NCBI GenBank assembly: GCA_035551995.1
Contig: DASZME010000008.1
Location: forward strand, 181,860 to 245,859
Direction: 5' to 3'
Length of the DNA stretch: 64,000 bases
Origin: RYN-428 sp035551995
Lineage (GTDB): Bacteria > Planctomycetota > Phycisphaerae > Tepidisphaerales > Tepidisphaeraceae
Positions 1 through 7,836 of the stretch are shown one piece after another; positions within the stretch are counted from its first letter, which is position 1; each line of letters opens with the position of its first letter. The position numbers were made by a program, and so were the translations under genes. Under the pieces are notes generated by a model, which searched no databases, had not been told where the DNA came from, and was given only the letters and a program-made list of their open reading frames with translations.

Positions 1-1983
1 CTTGTCCATTCGAAAAACGAGGCGGCTGACGATGTTCTCGTCGAGGCGCTTCATCTCGGGGACGCGCAGGAAAAACGAACCGTCGTCGAAGCCATCTTTC
101 AGCGCAAATCGGTTCGCGCCCTGTGCGGCGCCATCGCCCAATATGACTTTCTGCCGGAGTCGCTGCAGCGCCGCGTGCTGGAGGAAATCAAAATTTTCCA
201 CGCGGCCCTTCGCGAAGCCGGCAGAAGCGACGACACGATACTGCGGCTGGCCGCGCTGAAACTTATTGCCCTTGGCCGCCAGGGTAAGCTCGCATACGTT
301 TTGTCGGAAAACCTCCACGATTCCAACCCCCTGCTCTCCAAAGCGGCCACCGAGGCGATCGTGGCGCTGGCGCGATGGGTTTCCATCGAAACACGAAATC
401 TGCAAAAAGGGATCACGCCGAAAACGGCGGGCGAAGACGAAGGGCAGCAGACCGCCGGCGCGGCGCTGGCGGAATTGACCGAGGAAATCGCCGCCGTCGA
501 TTCTTCGCCGGCTTCCACCCCGGCCCAGCGCTATGCCGAGCTTCTGGTTCAACGGCCCGAGATCGAGGCCGCCGTCGCTCGAGCGCTGGACGTTCATCGC
601 GGCCGCCATGGGCAGGATCTGCTTCGGGCGGCGTTGTTGCTGTGTGACTGGACAGGCAGCAAAACGCTGGCGATCCTCCATACCGCCAAGCACGGCGGGC
701 AGAGTCCGATGGTGCGGCGCCTGCAACAACCGCCGGCCAGCGAGCACGTCGAGGCGTTTCTGCTGGGCGCCAGCCACGGCCAGCTTCGATCGCATTTCGG
801 CATCGTTTTCTCCAACATCAACGAGGCGCCGGTGCTCGACGCCCTGCTTCGCAAAACGCATTGGCTGCACGACAACCAGCTTCAACTTTGCATGCACCAG
901 GTAACGCGCGGGGCGTGGTGGAGCCCCGGCGAACTGATGCGCGATATCGATCGGCGCACGGCGGGCGACGCGGCGAAAGTAGGCGAGTGGATCGCCGCCT
1001 CCGGCGCCCACGACGTCGTCCAGGACGAACGACTGCAGATCCTGCTCACGCACTGCGCCGGCAACTTCGATGCCCGCCTGCGGCTGCTGCGGATCGCCAC
1101 CGGGCGCAAACGCGGCGCTTCGGTACAGTTGCTTCGGCTGATGCTCGGCGACACCGACGAACGCATCATGCGCATGGCCGCCCGCGAACTGATGCGGCGC
1201 CGGCCGACCGACTTTGAAAACATGCTCCTGCAATTGATGACCAACGCGCCGGCGTCGGTTCGGCGCGTGGCCAGCCGGGGAATCGGGCAGGTCGGATTCG
1301 ATAATTTCTGGCGCCGATTCGATCGTCTCGATCGCCCGACCCGAAAAAACGCCGGCCGGGCCATGCTCAAGATTCTACCCGACGCCGTCCAGCGGCTTCG
1401 CCGCCGTCTCAGCAGCGGGCCGCCCGAACAGCGGATCAAGGCGATGCAGATCGCCCAGGAACTGAGCCTGGCCGACGAACTGCTGGATGTGATCGTCGCC
1501 GCGTGTTCCGACGCCAACCCGCGGCTGCGCAGCAAAGCGGTGATGGTGCTGGGCGAAGTGAAGCTGGTGCCGACCGAGGTACTGGTCGATCGTCTTCTCA
1601 ACGACGCCGACGCCCGCGTTCGCGCCAATGCGATCGAAGTGTTGGAAAGCCGCCCACAAACCAATCTCGTGGCCGTCTTGAGCGCGCGGGCCATCTCGAC
1701 CAACAGCCGCGAACGCGCCAACTCGATCAAGGCACTGCACGCCATGAAAGTGTCGGCGTCGGCGGCGCAGCTCGTGCAGATGATCCGCGACGCCCGGCCC
1801 GAGCATCGGATTTCCGCGCTGTGGACGCTGCGGCAGATCGGATGGTGGCAGCTTATCAATGAAGTCGGGCGCGTCGCCAAGGATGACGCAAACATGAAAG
1901 TTAGGCGCTATGCCCTTGGCGTGTTAAAAGGCGTGGCGGAACTGGCCAAAAGGCATCCTCAAAAAGAAAAGGACGCCGGCTGA
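1..1983 (+). CDS. HEAT-repeat protein, 5' end outside window
   Basis: The reading frame is open from the first base of the window, so the true start lies upstream and about 660 residues are visible. The sequence is almost entirely helical repeat units with recurring patterns such as A-x-R-x-x-A-x-x-x-L-G, typical of HEAT/PBS-lyase-like repeats (clear near DANPRLRSKAVMVLGEV and DADARVRANAIEVLES). No catalytic motif is seen. HEAT arrays are protein-interaction scaffolds, so a structural or docking role is inferred and the partner is unknown. The stop codon overlaps the start of the next gene (TGATG), so the two are probably translationally coupled. The GTG at 175 is only an internal possible start. 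Confidence 0.8.
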   Translation, partial: LVHSKNEAADDVLVEALHLGDAQEKRTVVEAIFQRKSVRALCGAIAQYDFLPESLQRRVLEEIKIFHAALREAGRSDDTILRLAALKLIALGRQGKLAYVLSENLHDSNPLLSKAATEAIVALARWVSIETRNLQKGITPKTAGEDEGQQTAGAALAELTEEIAAVDSSPASTPAQRYAELLVQRPEIEAAVARALDVHRGRHGQDLLRAALLLCDWTGSKTLAILHTAKHGGQSPMVRRLQQPPASEHVEAFLLGASHGQLRSHFGIVFSNINEAPVLDALLRKTHWLHDNQLQLCMHQVTRGAWWSPGELMRDIDRRTAGDAAKVGEWIAASGAHDVVQDERLQILLTHCAGNFDARLRLLRIATGRKRGASVQLLRLMLGDTDERIMRMAARELMRRRPTDFENMLLQLMTNAPASVRRVASRGIGQVGFDNFWRRFDRLDRPTRKNAGRAMLKILPDAVQRLRRRLSSGPPEQRIKAMQIAQELSLADELLDVIVAACSDANPRLRSKAVMVLGEVKLVPTEVLVDRLLNDADARVRANAIEVLESRPQTNLVAVLSARAISTNSRERANSIKALHAMKVSASAAQLVQMIRDARPEHRISALWTLRQIGWWQLINEVGRVAKDDANMKVRRYALGVLKGVAELAKRHPQKEKDAG

Positions 1984-2465
1984 TGAAATCTTCCGGCGGA
2001 ATCATCGTCATCGGCGCCATCGCGATGCTTTTTCTAGGGGCGGTCGCCGGTCCCGCGTCCGGCAAGCCAACGCAATCCGAAGTCTTCAAAAGCATCCAGG
2101 ACAGCGTCAGTGAGTCCGACGGATCCAACACGCGGGTCGTTCCGTGGATATGCGGCGCCGTTGGTCTGATCCTGGTGGTTGCCTGGTTTGGCCGAAGGCA
2201 AACGCTTCAGGCCAATCCAAAACCGCTGAACAATCCAAACCGCCTGGCGAATGAAATCCTCAAGTCAACGACGCTAAGGCCCAGGGAGCTGAAACAGTTG
2301 AAAGTGGTCGCGGAAGAGACTCGTACGAAAGACGGCAAGAATCTCTCCAGTCCGCTGGCGCTTTTGCTGTGCCCGTCCGTCTTGACCAAAGCCGTCGCCA
2401 ATCGCGCCACGCGAGCGGATCGGCGGACGCTGGCGCAGCTGCTCAAAAAGCTCGAATCGCCCTGA
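1983..2465 (+). CDS. Small bitopic or two-span membrane protein of unknown function
   Basis: The product has 160 residues. Residues 6-24 form a hydrophobic N-terminal segment (signal peptide or anchor) and about residues 53-67 form a second hydrophobic span. A basic, predicted helical cytoplasmic tail of about 90 residues follows and ends in KKLESP. The start ATG overlaps the stop of the HEAT gene, which points to co-translation and a shared function. I do not recognise the family. Planctomycete genomes often carry such short membrane proteins beside HEAT or PilZ genes, but that is only context. Confidence 0.7.
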   Translation: MKSSGGIIVIGAIAMLFLGAVAGPASGKPTQSEVFKSIQDSVSESDGSNTRVVPWICGAVGLILVVAWFGRRQTLQANPKPLNNPNRLANEILKSTTLRPRELKQLKVVAEETRTKDGKNLSSPLALLLCPSVLTKAVANRATRADRRTLAQLLKKLESP

Positions 2466-2483
2466 TCGAGTATATTTGAATCG

Positions 2484-3551
2484 ATGGCCGCCGAGCCTCT
2501 TTCACGACCGGGCGCGTTTTTGATCACGGTTGACGCCGAGGGAGACAATCTCTGGGCTAAGCCGCGATCGATCACGACGCGCAACGCCCGGTATCTTCCG
2601 CGCTTTCAATCGCTCTGCGAAAAGCACGGCCTGCTGCCGACCTACCTCACCAACTGGGAGATGGCCAACTGCCCGGCCTTCGTGGAATTCGCCCGCGACG
2701 CCATGGCGCGCGGCGCCTGCGAAATCGGAATGCATCTCCACGCCTGGAATTCACCGCCGATCGTGCCGCTGACCGCCGACGACGATCGCCATGCGCCCTA
2801 TCTGATCGAATATCCCGAGTCGGCGATGCGCGAGAAAATCAATGTGATGACGGCCAAGCTGGAGGACGTTTTTGGCCAAAAGACGCTGAGCCATCGCGCG
2901 GGCCGATGGAGTTTTAACGAGATGTACGCGCGTCTTTTGATCGAGCATGGTTACGGCGTGGATTGCTCGGTGACGCCCCATGTTTCCTGGCGTTTTTGCA
3001 AGGGCGATCCGGCGCGCGACGGCGGAAGCGATTTTTCGGATTTCCCGGAGTCGGCCTACTTCGTCGATCCGCAAAACATTCGCCGGCCCGGCGAATCATC
3101 GCTGCTGGAAATTCCGATGACGATCGTAAAAACGCGCGCGTTTCCGCGGCCGGTTCAAGTCATTCGCCGAAGGCTTTCCGGCAGCTTTTACGGCACGATC
3201 ATCATGCGCCGGCTTTTTCCCGACCATGCCTGGCTCATGCCCAATGGCCGCAACGGCCAGTCCATGCTTGAGGCGATTAGAACGGCAAAAGCACAGGCCC
3301 GGCCGTACATCGAGATGGCGATCCATTCGTCGGAATTGATGCCAGGCGGAAGCCAAACTTTTGCCACGGCCGATTCGATCGAGAAACTGTATGACGATCT
3401 GGAATCGCTTTTTTCAGCCGCGGCAACCGACTACACCGGATGCACGCTGTCCCAGTATCGCGAACGGATGGAGAAATCACCGCCGAACGATCCCTCCGGC
3501 CCCCGTTCCCTTGAACGGTTCTTTCAAGGAGAAAGGTCGAGGCGAGGGTGA
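2484..3551 (+). CDS. Polysaccharide deacetylase-like (CE4/NodB-like) protein
   Basis: The protein has 355 residues. It carries the hallmarks of the NodB/CE4 deformed barrel: TVDAEGD at residues 15-21 (the equivalent of the TFDDG motif, with acidic residues D17, E19 and D21), MHLHAW with H84 and H86 as probable metal ligands, and HRAGRWSF around residue 138 (the motif with the conserved Arg). No signal peptide is visible, so it is probably cytoplasmic and acts on a sugar or nucleotide-sugar intermediate of envelope or exopolysaccharide synthesis; the substrate is unknown. It starts 18 bases after the preceding gene and may be co-transcribed. The last 15 or so residues (PRSLERFFQGERSRRG) are encoded by a dispersed repeat and are probably not part of the conserved fold. 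Confidence 0.8.
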   Translation: MAAEPLSRPGAFLITVDAEGDNLWAKPRSITTRNARYLPRFQSLCEKHGLLPTYLTNWEMANCPAFVEFARDAMARGACEIGMHLHAWNSPPIVPLTADDDRHAPYLIEYPESAMREKINVMTAKLEDVFGQKTLSHRAGRWSFNEMYARLLIEHGYGVDCSVTPHVSWRFCKGDPARDGGSDFSDFPESAYFVDPQNIRRPGESSLLEIPMTIVKTRAFPRPVQVIRRRLSGSFYGTIIMRRLFPDHAWLMPNGRNGQSMLEAIRTAKAQARPYIEMAIHSSELMPGGSQTFATADSIEKLYDDLESLFSAAATDYTGCTLSQYRERMEKSPPNDPSGPRSLERFFQGERSRRG

Positions 3552-3553
3552 AG
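3501..3553. repeat. Purine-rich dispersed repeat (family B), copy 1
   Basis: The segment has the pattern CCCGTTCCCTTGAACGG, then AAGGAGAAAGGTCGAGGCGA, then GGGTGAA. The same GGGTGAGGGTGAA-type element recurs at 9617-9662 and, degenerate, at 9852-9890. This copy encodes the C-terminus of the deacetylase-like protein, so it has grown into the reading frame. Confidence 0.55.
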
Positions 3554-3678
3554 CGCGAAGATGCAAGACGCATCTCACGCATCCGTCTTCCTGTTTTCGG
3601 GTCGCTGTTTCGTATGCGACCGAAAATTCAGCGCCGCTCGACGAGTGGAACCCGAAGTTATAAGTATGACAATACGCC

Positions 3679-3735
3679 AGCGGCTCCGTTTGCGGGGCGT
3701 TTCCCGCGGCTCGGTCGCTATACGAATATGAAAAG
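3679..3735 (+). repeat. REP-like dispersed palindromic repeat (family A), degenerate copy
   Basis: This is a diverged copy of the element seen in full at 31150-31228: a palindromic GC core (here GGCTCCGTTTGCGGGGCG), then a TCGGTCGCT stretch and an A-rich ATATGAAAAGC end matching the ATGAGAAATGC end of better copies. It faces the copy at 3783-3830 tail to tail. Together the two fill much of the 360-base gap between the deacetylase-like gene and deoC, where I see no gene. Confidence 0.6.
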
Positions 3736-3782
3736 CTCCAACAACCACCAGCTCGGAACTAAAGTATTTATCGAGTTAGTGT

Positions 3783-3830
3783 GGTGAGCTTCGGTCGCGA
3801 AACACGCCCCGCAAGCAGGGCCGTTAAACA
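3783..3830 (-). repeat. REP-like dispersed palindromic repeat (family A)
   Basis: It contains TCGGTCGCGAAACACG followed by GCCCCGCAAGCAGGGCC and GTTAAAC, a near-perfect match to the copies at 9740-9796 and 18274-18352. The core folds as a short GC-rich hairpin with an AA loop. It lies about 80 bases upstream of deoC. Confidence 0.75.
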
Positions 3831-3912
3831 TAGGATCGTACTTGAACCCGAAAAACGCTCAATGCATCACAACTAACAATTAACAACTCATTCACCCTCG
3901 AAAGACCATTAC

Positions 3913-4680
3913 ATGAAAATCACCGTCCACTCCCTGGCAAAGATGATCGACCACTCCCTTCTTCATCCCACGATGACCGACGCGGAGATCGTCAGCGGCT
4001 GCAAGCTTTCCCGCCAATATGATGTCGCCACCGCTTGTATCAAGCCCTATTCGATCGCGATGGCTCGCGAAATTCTTGACGGCTCGGACGTCAAGGCGTG
4101 TGCCGTTATCGGCTTTCCTCACGGCAACGGCACAACCGCCATCAAGGTCCGCGAGGCCGAGGCGGCCGCGCGCGAAGGGGCGCCGGAAATCGACATGGTC
4201 ATCAATATCGGCAAAGCCCTCGGCGGCGACTGGAACTATGTCTCCGCGGAAATTAAAGCCATCAATGACACCGTCGTCGGCAACGACGGCATCCTGAAAG
4301 TCATCTTCGAGAACGACTATCTTCACAACGAACAAATCATCAAGCTGTGCGAGATTTGCACCGGCCACGGCGTCGCCTTCGTCAAGACGTCAACGGGCTA
4401 CGGCTTTGTCAAACAGCCCAACGGGTCTTATTCCTACAAAGGCGCCACCGTCGAACATCTGAAGCTCATGCGGGCGAACTGCCCCCCCGCCGTTCAGATT
4501 AAAGCCGCCGGCGGCGTGCGATCGCTCGACGATCTGCTGATGGTGCGGGCGCTTGGCGTATCGAGAATCGGCGCCACCGCGACGGCGGCCATTCTCGACG
4601 AAGCAAAGAAGCGGGAAGACGCCGGTATACTGGTCGAAAAAACCGGCCATGCCACGGCTCTGGGGATCAACGCTTATTGA
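3913..4680 (+). CDS. deoC: Deoxyribose-phosphate aldolase
   Basis: The enzyme reversibly cleaves 2-deoxyribose 5-phosphate to glyceraldehyde 3-phosphate and acetaldehyde in deoxynucleoside catabolism, in the cytoplasm. The 255-residue protein spans the whole TIM-barrel family. The Schiff-base lysine sits in VKTSTGYG (K158), the proton-relay lysine in IKAAGG (K197), and the conserved Asp in EIDMVINIG (D94). The phosphate-binding GGVRS loop follows. The ATG at 3913 is the only sensible start. No other deo genes are nearby; flanking genes point away or are unrelated, so it is probably transcribed alone. Confidence 0.96.
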   Translation: MKITVHSLAKMIDHSLLHPTMTDAEIVSGCKLSRQYDVATACIKPYSIAMAREILDGSDVKACAVIGFPHGNGTTAIKVREAEAAAREGAPEIDMVINIGKALGGDWNYVSAEIKAINDTVVGNDGILKVIFENDYLHNEQIIKLCEICTGHGVAFVKTSTGYGFVKQPNGSYSYKGATVEHLKLMRANCPPAVQIKAAGGVRSLDDLLMVRALGVSRIGATATAAILDEAKKREDAGILVEKTGHATALGINAY

Positions 4681-4885
4681 GTCCAAAACCGGGCCGCTCA
4701 CAAGTGTGCCGCTGACGATGTGTCCGCGCCAAGAACGGCATCGCTCCAGGCGGTGTCTTTATCGGAGCATTTTCTCGCGTCGGTGTAGCGAACGGGGTCG
4801 CGAACGTAAAAAAGACGCTCAGCTTCCGCTTCGCATCGCGGCCAACGTAATATCCAGGAATGCCGACGCTCTGTCGACCGGATTA

Positions 4886-5590
4886 CTACAGATACGTCAG
4901 GGCCGACACGAACGCCGAGATCACGCAGACCCAGATGACCGATCGCTTGATCGCCCGCGAGGCGGCCTGCGGCACATCGGTGGCGACGCCGACGTTAAGT
5001 CCTTCGGTGCAGCTGATCATTCCGATCGCCAGCGCCGGCGCCACGGTTTTCGCGATGACGTTCAGTACATCGGCCGTTCCGATCGCGCCGGCGACGCTGT
5101 CCAGAAAATTGAACGAGCCGGCCAAATCGCGCTGAAGCGCCACATGCAGGAGCCAGCCGCTGGTCAGCGACGCCGCGCAAAAATAGATCGTCAGGCACAC
5201 GATCGACACGCACAATGCCAATACGCGCGGCATCACGAGATAAATTCCCGGATCGATCCCTTGAATCCGCAGTGCCCGGATCTCGCCGTGAATTTTCATC
5301 TGTCCAAGTTCGATCGCGATCGCGTTACCGCTTCGGGCGATAACGAAAATGTTGATCAGCAGCGGCCCAAGCTCGCGGATGACGATCGTCACCAGCAGCG
5401 GGCCCATCATGTCCGACGTTCCGAACTGCGGCAGGAGAACCTGGGCCTGAAGGACGATCGAGGCGCCGGTAAGCAGCGCGATGAAACCGACAAATCCCAG
5501 CGCCTCGACGCCGGTGAAAAGTATCTGCCTCACAAGGACGCTCCGCACCGTGCGCGGCCAATTTCGCGGCAGGCACGCCGACGCCAGCAA
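4886..5590 (-). CDS. mlaE: MlaE-type ABC permease, N-terminally interrupted
   Basis: It is a membrane permease of the MlaE/YrbE family, which works with an MlaF ATPase and MlaD substrate-binding protein to move phospholipids between outer and inner membranes. Recognisable features are the LVRQILFTGVEALGFV start of the core, several hydrophobic spans, IVIRELGPLL (the EExG-like coupling region of the family) and the SGxxxxxE-type loop ARSGNAIAIELG. The open frame begins at a TTG (5590) and is about 25 residues shorter than E. coli MlaE. The missing part is encoded immediately upstream in the same frame but is cut by a TAG at 5630-5632. The gene is therefore a truncated or disrupted mlaE, or the base is a sequencing error. 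No mlaF or mlaD is adjacent. Confidence 0.85.
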   Translation of the reverse strand: MLASACLPRNWPRTVRSVLVRQILFTGVEALGFVGFIALLTGASIVLQAQVLLPQFGTSDMMGPLLVTIVIRELGPLLINIFVIARSGNAIAIELGQMKIHGEIRALRIQGIDPGIYLVMPRVLALCVSIVCLTIYFCAASLTSGWLLHVALQRDLAGSFNFLDSVAGAIGTADVLNVIAKTVAPALAIGMISCTEGLNVGVATDVPQAASRAIKRSVIWVCVISAFVSALTYL

Positions 5591-6156
5591 ACCGGTAAGA
5601 CATCCGAGGATATAAGCGAGCTCGCGAACCTACCCGATGATCCATTGCCCGATTGAGCGGACGATGATTCGGGGCCAGCGATTGGAATGTTCGGCCGGGA
5701 ATTGCGTGAGAACCGATGTCTGCGAACTGGACAATCCATCACCCCGAAAATATTGGCGCCCTTGTGCCCGCGGCGAAATCGACGTATGCAAAGCTATCCG
5801 AAACGGTGGCCGATCGAAAGCGGCCGATGAAGATCGGACAGGGTTCTTCCGGATTTTTTTTTGGCGGTTCACCGGCTGGGGTAACAGCGATCAAGGCGGG
5901 AACATCTTCAGAATCGGCGGGCTGCAAACCGTCTTGGCGGGCCGTGGGGCGCGATGGGCGGGCCGCTTGCGCTTGCAGCCGGCGAAGCGGGAGGGTGTGG
6001 AGAAACCGTGACGGTCGATCGAATGGACAGGCCGGCTGTTATTGCCAGGTTACATCCTCACAAAACAAAAGCGGACGCCGATCCCTCATCTTCCGACGCC
6101 TTTTGAGGCTCAGGGGCCGAAAGTAGCTTTCGGCCCCCGAAACCCCGGTGGTTTAT
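5591..6156. other. Gap without an intact gene; lost N-terminus of mlaE
   Basis: No convincing intact gene is seen. On the minus strand the mlaE frame continues as (IIVRSIGQWIIG)-stop-(VRELAYILGCLTG) up to the TTG start, which aligns with the N-terminal cytoplasmic helix of MlaE proteins. No clear start codon was found for the full-length form; the nearest candidate upstream is a TTG near 5727. The rest of the stretch holds one hairpin (6113-6137). Confidence 0.55.
6113..6137 (-). terminator. Hairpin downstream of the PilZ gene
   Basis: GGGGCCGAAAG and CTTTCGGCCCC form a perfect 11-bp inverted repeat around a 3-base loop, 20 bases past the PilZ stop codon on the minus strand. No T-run follows, so it is either a Rho-assisted terminator or an mRNA-stabilising stem. 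Confidence 0.5.
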
Positions 6157-6609
6157 TCAAGCGGCTAATGGCTGGGTCGAAAGATATAAGCTCAACATGC
6201 CACGATCCATCTCTTCCATATCGACCAACTGGCCCGCCACTTCGTACCGGTTTTCTCCGACGGAGTGGACGCGGCGAACGGTCATCCAACCGGTCCATTC
6301 CCGTTTGGGTTGCGGCTGGCCCGCGTCGGTATCCACGAAGGGACTAATGCCCGCGTAGACCGGCAGCTCAAGCCGAACGCGAACCTGGTTATCCGTCTGA
6401 AATTTTTCGTCGCTGGTGCGAATGCGAACGCCGCCGGCGGAAATATCGACCAGTTGCCCGAGTTTCTCGCGAACGCGCCGAGCGGCGTCTACCCGATCCA
6501 CGGTAATCCCCTGCGTCTCCAGATCGTGCCGGCGATGCTCACGGCGATCCGCGCCGCTCTTGCCAATCCGCATGTTATCGCCCTTGCCCGATAGCCGAAG
6601 TGAGCTCAT
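6157..6609 (-). CDS. PilZ-domain protein
   Basis: PilZ domains bind cyclic di-GMP. This 150-residue protein has the arginine cluster RREHRRHDL (residues 22-30; RxxxR motif) and DISAGGVRI (residues 55-63; the D/N-x-S-x-x-G motif), in the expected order and spacing. It is essentially a single PilZ barrel with a short N-terminal extension, so it probably acts as a cytoplasmic c-di-GMP receptor that signals by protein contact. The ATG at 6609 has a strong AGGAG ribosome binding site 6 bases upstream. No diguanylate cyclase is near. Confidence 0.85.
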   Translation of the reverse strand: MSSLRLSGKGDNMRIGKSGADRREHRRHDLETQGITVDRVDAARRVREKLGQLVDISAGGVRIRTSDEKFQTDNQVRVRLELPVYAGISPFVDTDAGQPQPKREWTGWMTVRRVHSVGENRYEVAGQLVDMEEMDRGMLSLYLSTQPLAA

Positions 6610-6881
6610 TCGCTTCTCCTGTAAATTGATTTTGCCGCCAAACGTTCTATCGGCGCGAGCACCGCCGAACTTTTGTTAATTTAGGCAATCCTAAGAGCCG
6701 CAGAAAACAAGCGGTTATCGGGCGACGGCGAAGGGGCCGCCAAGCGACGGGAGGCTCATTTGGAGATCGGGGATCATGATTTTTCTGTTCGGTTTTTTAT
6801 TCTTAACTTTCGTATTCCGGCGCCGGTGGTCCGGGCGTCCGGCTTGCCCTCGGCCGATACACGGATACAGTATCCGCCCAC

Positions 6882-7457
6882 ATGGCTGACCAATCGTCTC
6901 GTCCTTCAACGCCCTCCCCCGCAACTGTGGCACTGGCGGCATGGATCATTCCGGGAAGCGGCTATCTGCTCCTCAAGCAAAACGCTCGCGGGCTGACCGT
7001 CGGCATCTGCGTTTTGACCCTCTTTTTTCTCGGACTGCTCGTCGGCGGCATCCGCTGCCTCGATGTGCCCGGCTATAACACCCACGGACAAAAAACCTAC
7101 TACTATCTCCTGCGGCGCCAGGAAGGATACGAGCCCCACAGCGGCGACCGAGTTCCCGAAGGCGCCGTCGACGTCGGGTGGACGTTGACCAGAACGCCGG
7201 TCGAGGAATTACGATCCAAGCCCTGGTCGATACCGCAGATTATGATGGGACCGATCGATGTGCTGTGCGATTGGTGGGCGATCGCCGTCTCGCCCCCGGC
7301 GGATATCGCCGGCGCGTCGCCCGATACTTTTGCCGCCCGGTCACACTCCCGCGTGAATGAGCTTGGCGTGCTTTTTACCGCCGTGGCCGGCATGCTCAAT
7401 CTGATGGCGATCATCGACTCGTCTCATCGCGCGAGCCACACCGAGGAGTCTGCGTGA
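6882..7457 (+). CDS. Planctomycete membrane protein, probably DUF6677
   Basis: The protein has 191 residues. An N-terminal hydrophobic hairpin (about residues 16-58, ending in LFFLGLLVGGIRCLD) is followed by a polar loop with a YYYLL stretch and a C-terminal hydrophobic segment near LGVLFTAVAGMLNLMAII. The AAWIIPGSGYLLLKQ motif (P-G-x-G) near the N-terminus is characteristic of a group of small planctomycete membrane proteins that I recall as DUF6677; no biochemical role is known. The next gene overlaps it by 4 bases (GTGA), so the pair is translated together. Confidence 0.7.
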   Translation: MADQSSRPSTPSPATVALAAWIIPGSGYLLLKQNARGLTVGICVLTLFFLGLLVGGIRCLDVPGYNTHGQKTYYYLLRRQEGYEPHSGDRVPEGAVDVGWTLTRTPVEELRSKPWSIPQIMMGPIDVLCDWWAIAVSPPADIAGASPDTFAARSHSRVNELGVLFTAVAGMLNLMAIIDSSHRASHTEESA

Positions 7458-7717
7458 ACAGTGCGCTCATTTTCGCCTTTTTGGCCGTCGAAGGTTATCG
7501 GCTCTTCAAAGATCCGCTGCCGGTCTGGCAGGAATCGCGGTGGCCGTGGTTGTTGCTGCCGCTGGTGATCGCGGTGTCGGTGGTTTACAAATCGATCCGG
7601 TGTAAATCGATGAAAAGCGTCCCCCGCGAAGCGGCGACCATCAGCGCGATGATCATTCTCGGCATGGGCTTGGCCGCGATCGCGTTGGCGGTGCTCGTCC
7701 GCGGACTTGAGCGATAA
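7454..7717 (+). CDS. Small three-span membrane protein, coupled to upstream gene
   Basis: The 87-residue product begins at a GTG that overlaps the previous stop codon (GTGA). It contains three hydrophobic stretches: residues 3-16, 31-45 and 62-83. The coupling and shared membrane location suggest it partners the preceding DUF6677-like protein. The family is not recognised and no catalytic residues are evident. Confidence 0.7.
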   Translation: MNSALIFAFLAVEGYRLFKDPLPVWQESRWPWLLLPLVIAVSVVYKSIRCKSMKSVPREAATISAMIILGMGLAAIALAVLVRGLER

Positions 7718-7836
7718 GGCTCGAAAATCGATGCGCGTCGCCGCAGATGAATAAGGCAAACGCATCTCAGGATTCGCGATGGCGCCGTCCTTTGATATTC
7801 GCATTGGTGGCCGCGAACATTCGCGCTCTCTCCTGA

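Noticed and set aside
4553..5656. Long plus-strand reading frame across mlaE
   Set aside because: It is antisense to the MlaE permease; its translation is rich in Arg/Asp/His with no motif, and the minus-strand frame shows clear family motifs.
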